Shown: piece after piece, positions 63,885 through 64,000 of the stretch | How positions within the stretch are numbered: the stretch's first letter is position 1 | How the letters are laid out: each line of letters starts with the position of its first letter | Assembly: GCA_030446525.1 (NCBI GenBank) | Contig: JAUJNC010000003.1 | Location: 18,997-82,996, forward strand | DNA: 64,000 bases | From: Armatimonadaceae bacterium | Lineage (GTDB): Bacteria > Armatimonadota > Armatimonadia > Armatimonadales > Armatimonadaceae | Reading direction: 5' to 3' | The notes under the pieces: generated by a model | What the model was told of the DNA's origin: nothing | The model's input: only the letters and a program-made list of their open reading frames with translations | The model's database searches: none | Translations under genes and position numbers: made by a program

Positions 63885-64000
63885 TTATGCTTCCTGGCTT
63901 TCGTACTTCTCCTTGAGGCCGGACACCACGTTCGGGTCGGCGAGCGTGGTGGTGTCGCCCAGGGCCCGGCCTTCGGCGATGTCGCGCAGCAGGCGGCGCA
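63885..64000 (-). CDS. acs: Acetyl-CoA synthetase, C-terminal fragment at window edge
   Basis: The visible 37 codons read RRLLRDIAEGRALGDTTTLA then DPNVVSGLKEKYESQEA and stop at 63885-63887. This is the standard end of acetyl-CoA synthetases, which follows the acetylated Lys of the SGKIMRR motif; that motif lies outside the window. The fragment reads leftward toward the gamma-glutamyltransferase remnant. Confidence 0.75.
   Translation of the reverse strand, partial: RRLLRDIAEGRALGDTTTLADPNVVSGLKEKYESQEA

Overview
The window is GC-rich bacterial DNA with the character of an Armatimonadota genome or metagenome contig. The best pointers are a prepilin-like DUF1559 protein with the '[20 protein letters not shown]' helix, several Tat-exported enzymes, and large secreted polysaccharide lyases under a LacI-type regulator. 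The phylum is inferred from style, not from a marker gene. Many genes are split by one- or two-base frameshifts, mostly between 23-26 kb and 35-58 kb. Their halves remain intact on either side, which looks more like uncorrected indels than decay. Such loci are annotated as one gene with a note.

Region 1 (1-19.43 kb) is a pectin-side-chain cluster. Left to right it has a sialidase-like protein, an Asp/Glu racemase remnant, a Tat-exported TIM-barrel sugar isomerase, a PL4 rhamnogalacturonan lyase, a beta-propeller glycosidase, a GH2 beta-galactosidase, a DUF5060/DUF5605 glycosidase, a GH43 arabinanase, a GH43 arabinofuranosidase remnant and a GH127 beta-L-arabinofuranosidase. Together they would cut rhamnogalacturonan I and strip its galactan and arabinan. 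A nested insertion-sequence block (about 14.3-17.4 kb) follows: two tandem IS1-like copies, one of them broken by an IS1182-like element. It truncates a sulfatase. An M14 carboxypeptidase and the tail of a GH51 arabinofuranosidase come next.

Region 2 (19.43-34.9 kb) is a stress island that starts at an abrupt join inside two truncated genes. It has a ClpP-like serine dehydrogenase proteinase, a KefB-type antiporter, an HlyD-type adaptor, HdeD, four Hsp20 proteins, a PsiE-like protein, a metzincin-like membrane protein, a DUF5335 remnant, ClpB, CbpM, CbpA and DnaK. This is very similar in content to the transmissible locus of stress tolerance (heat-resistance locus) of Gammaproteobacteria.

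Region 3 (35-38.7 kb) is a graveyard of mobile DNA: an IS6-family transposase, DUF6573, RadC, a serine recombinase N-terminus, and a phage holin with a CHAP endolysin.

Region 4 (38.7-64 kb) has a sulfatase with a TauE-type exporter and a gamma-glutamyltransferase. A long leftward polysaccharide-utilisation operon follows. In transcription order it runs: beta-helix lyase, LacI regulator, DUF1559 pseudopilin, heparinase-like lipoprotein, Tat-exported toroid protein, a fused substrate-binding protein/permease, a second permease, a beta-helix/esterase fusion, a small Tat protein and an SGNH hydrolase whose last codons are overwritten by an IS4-family element. Two palindromic operators stand before the first gene and a matching site stands before lacI. 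The window ends in a duplicated gamma-glutamyltransferase N-terminus and the C-terminus of acetyl-CoA synthetase.
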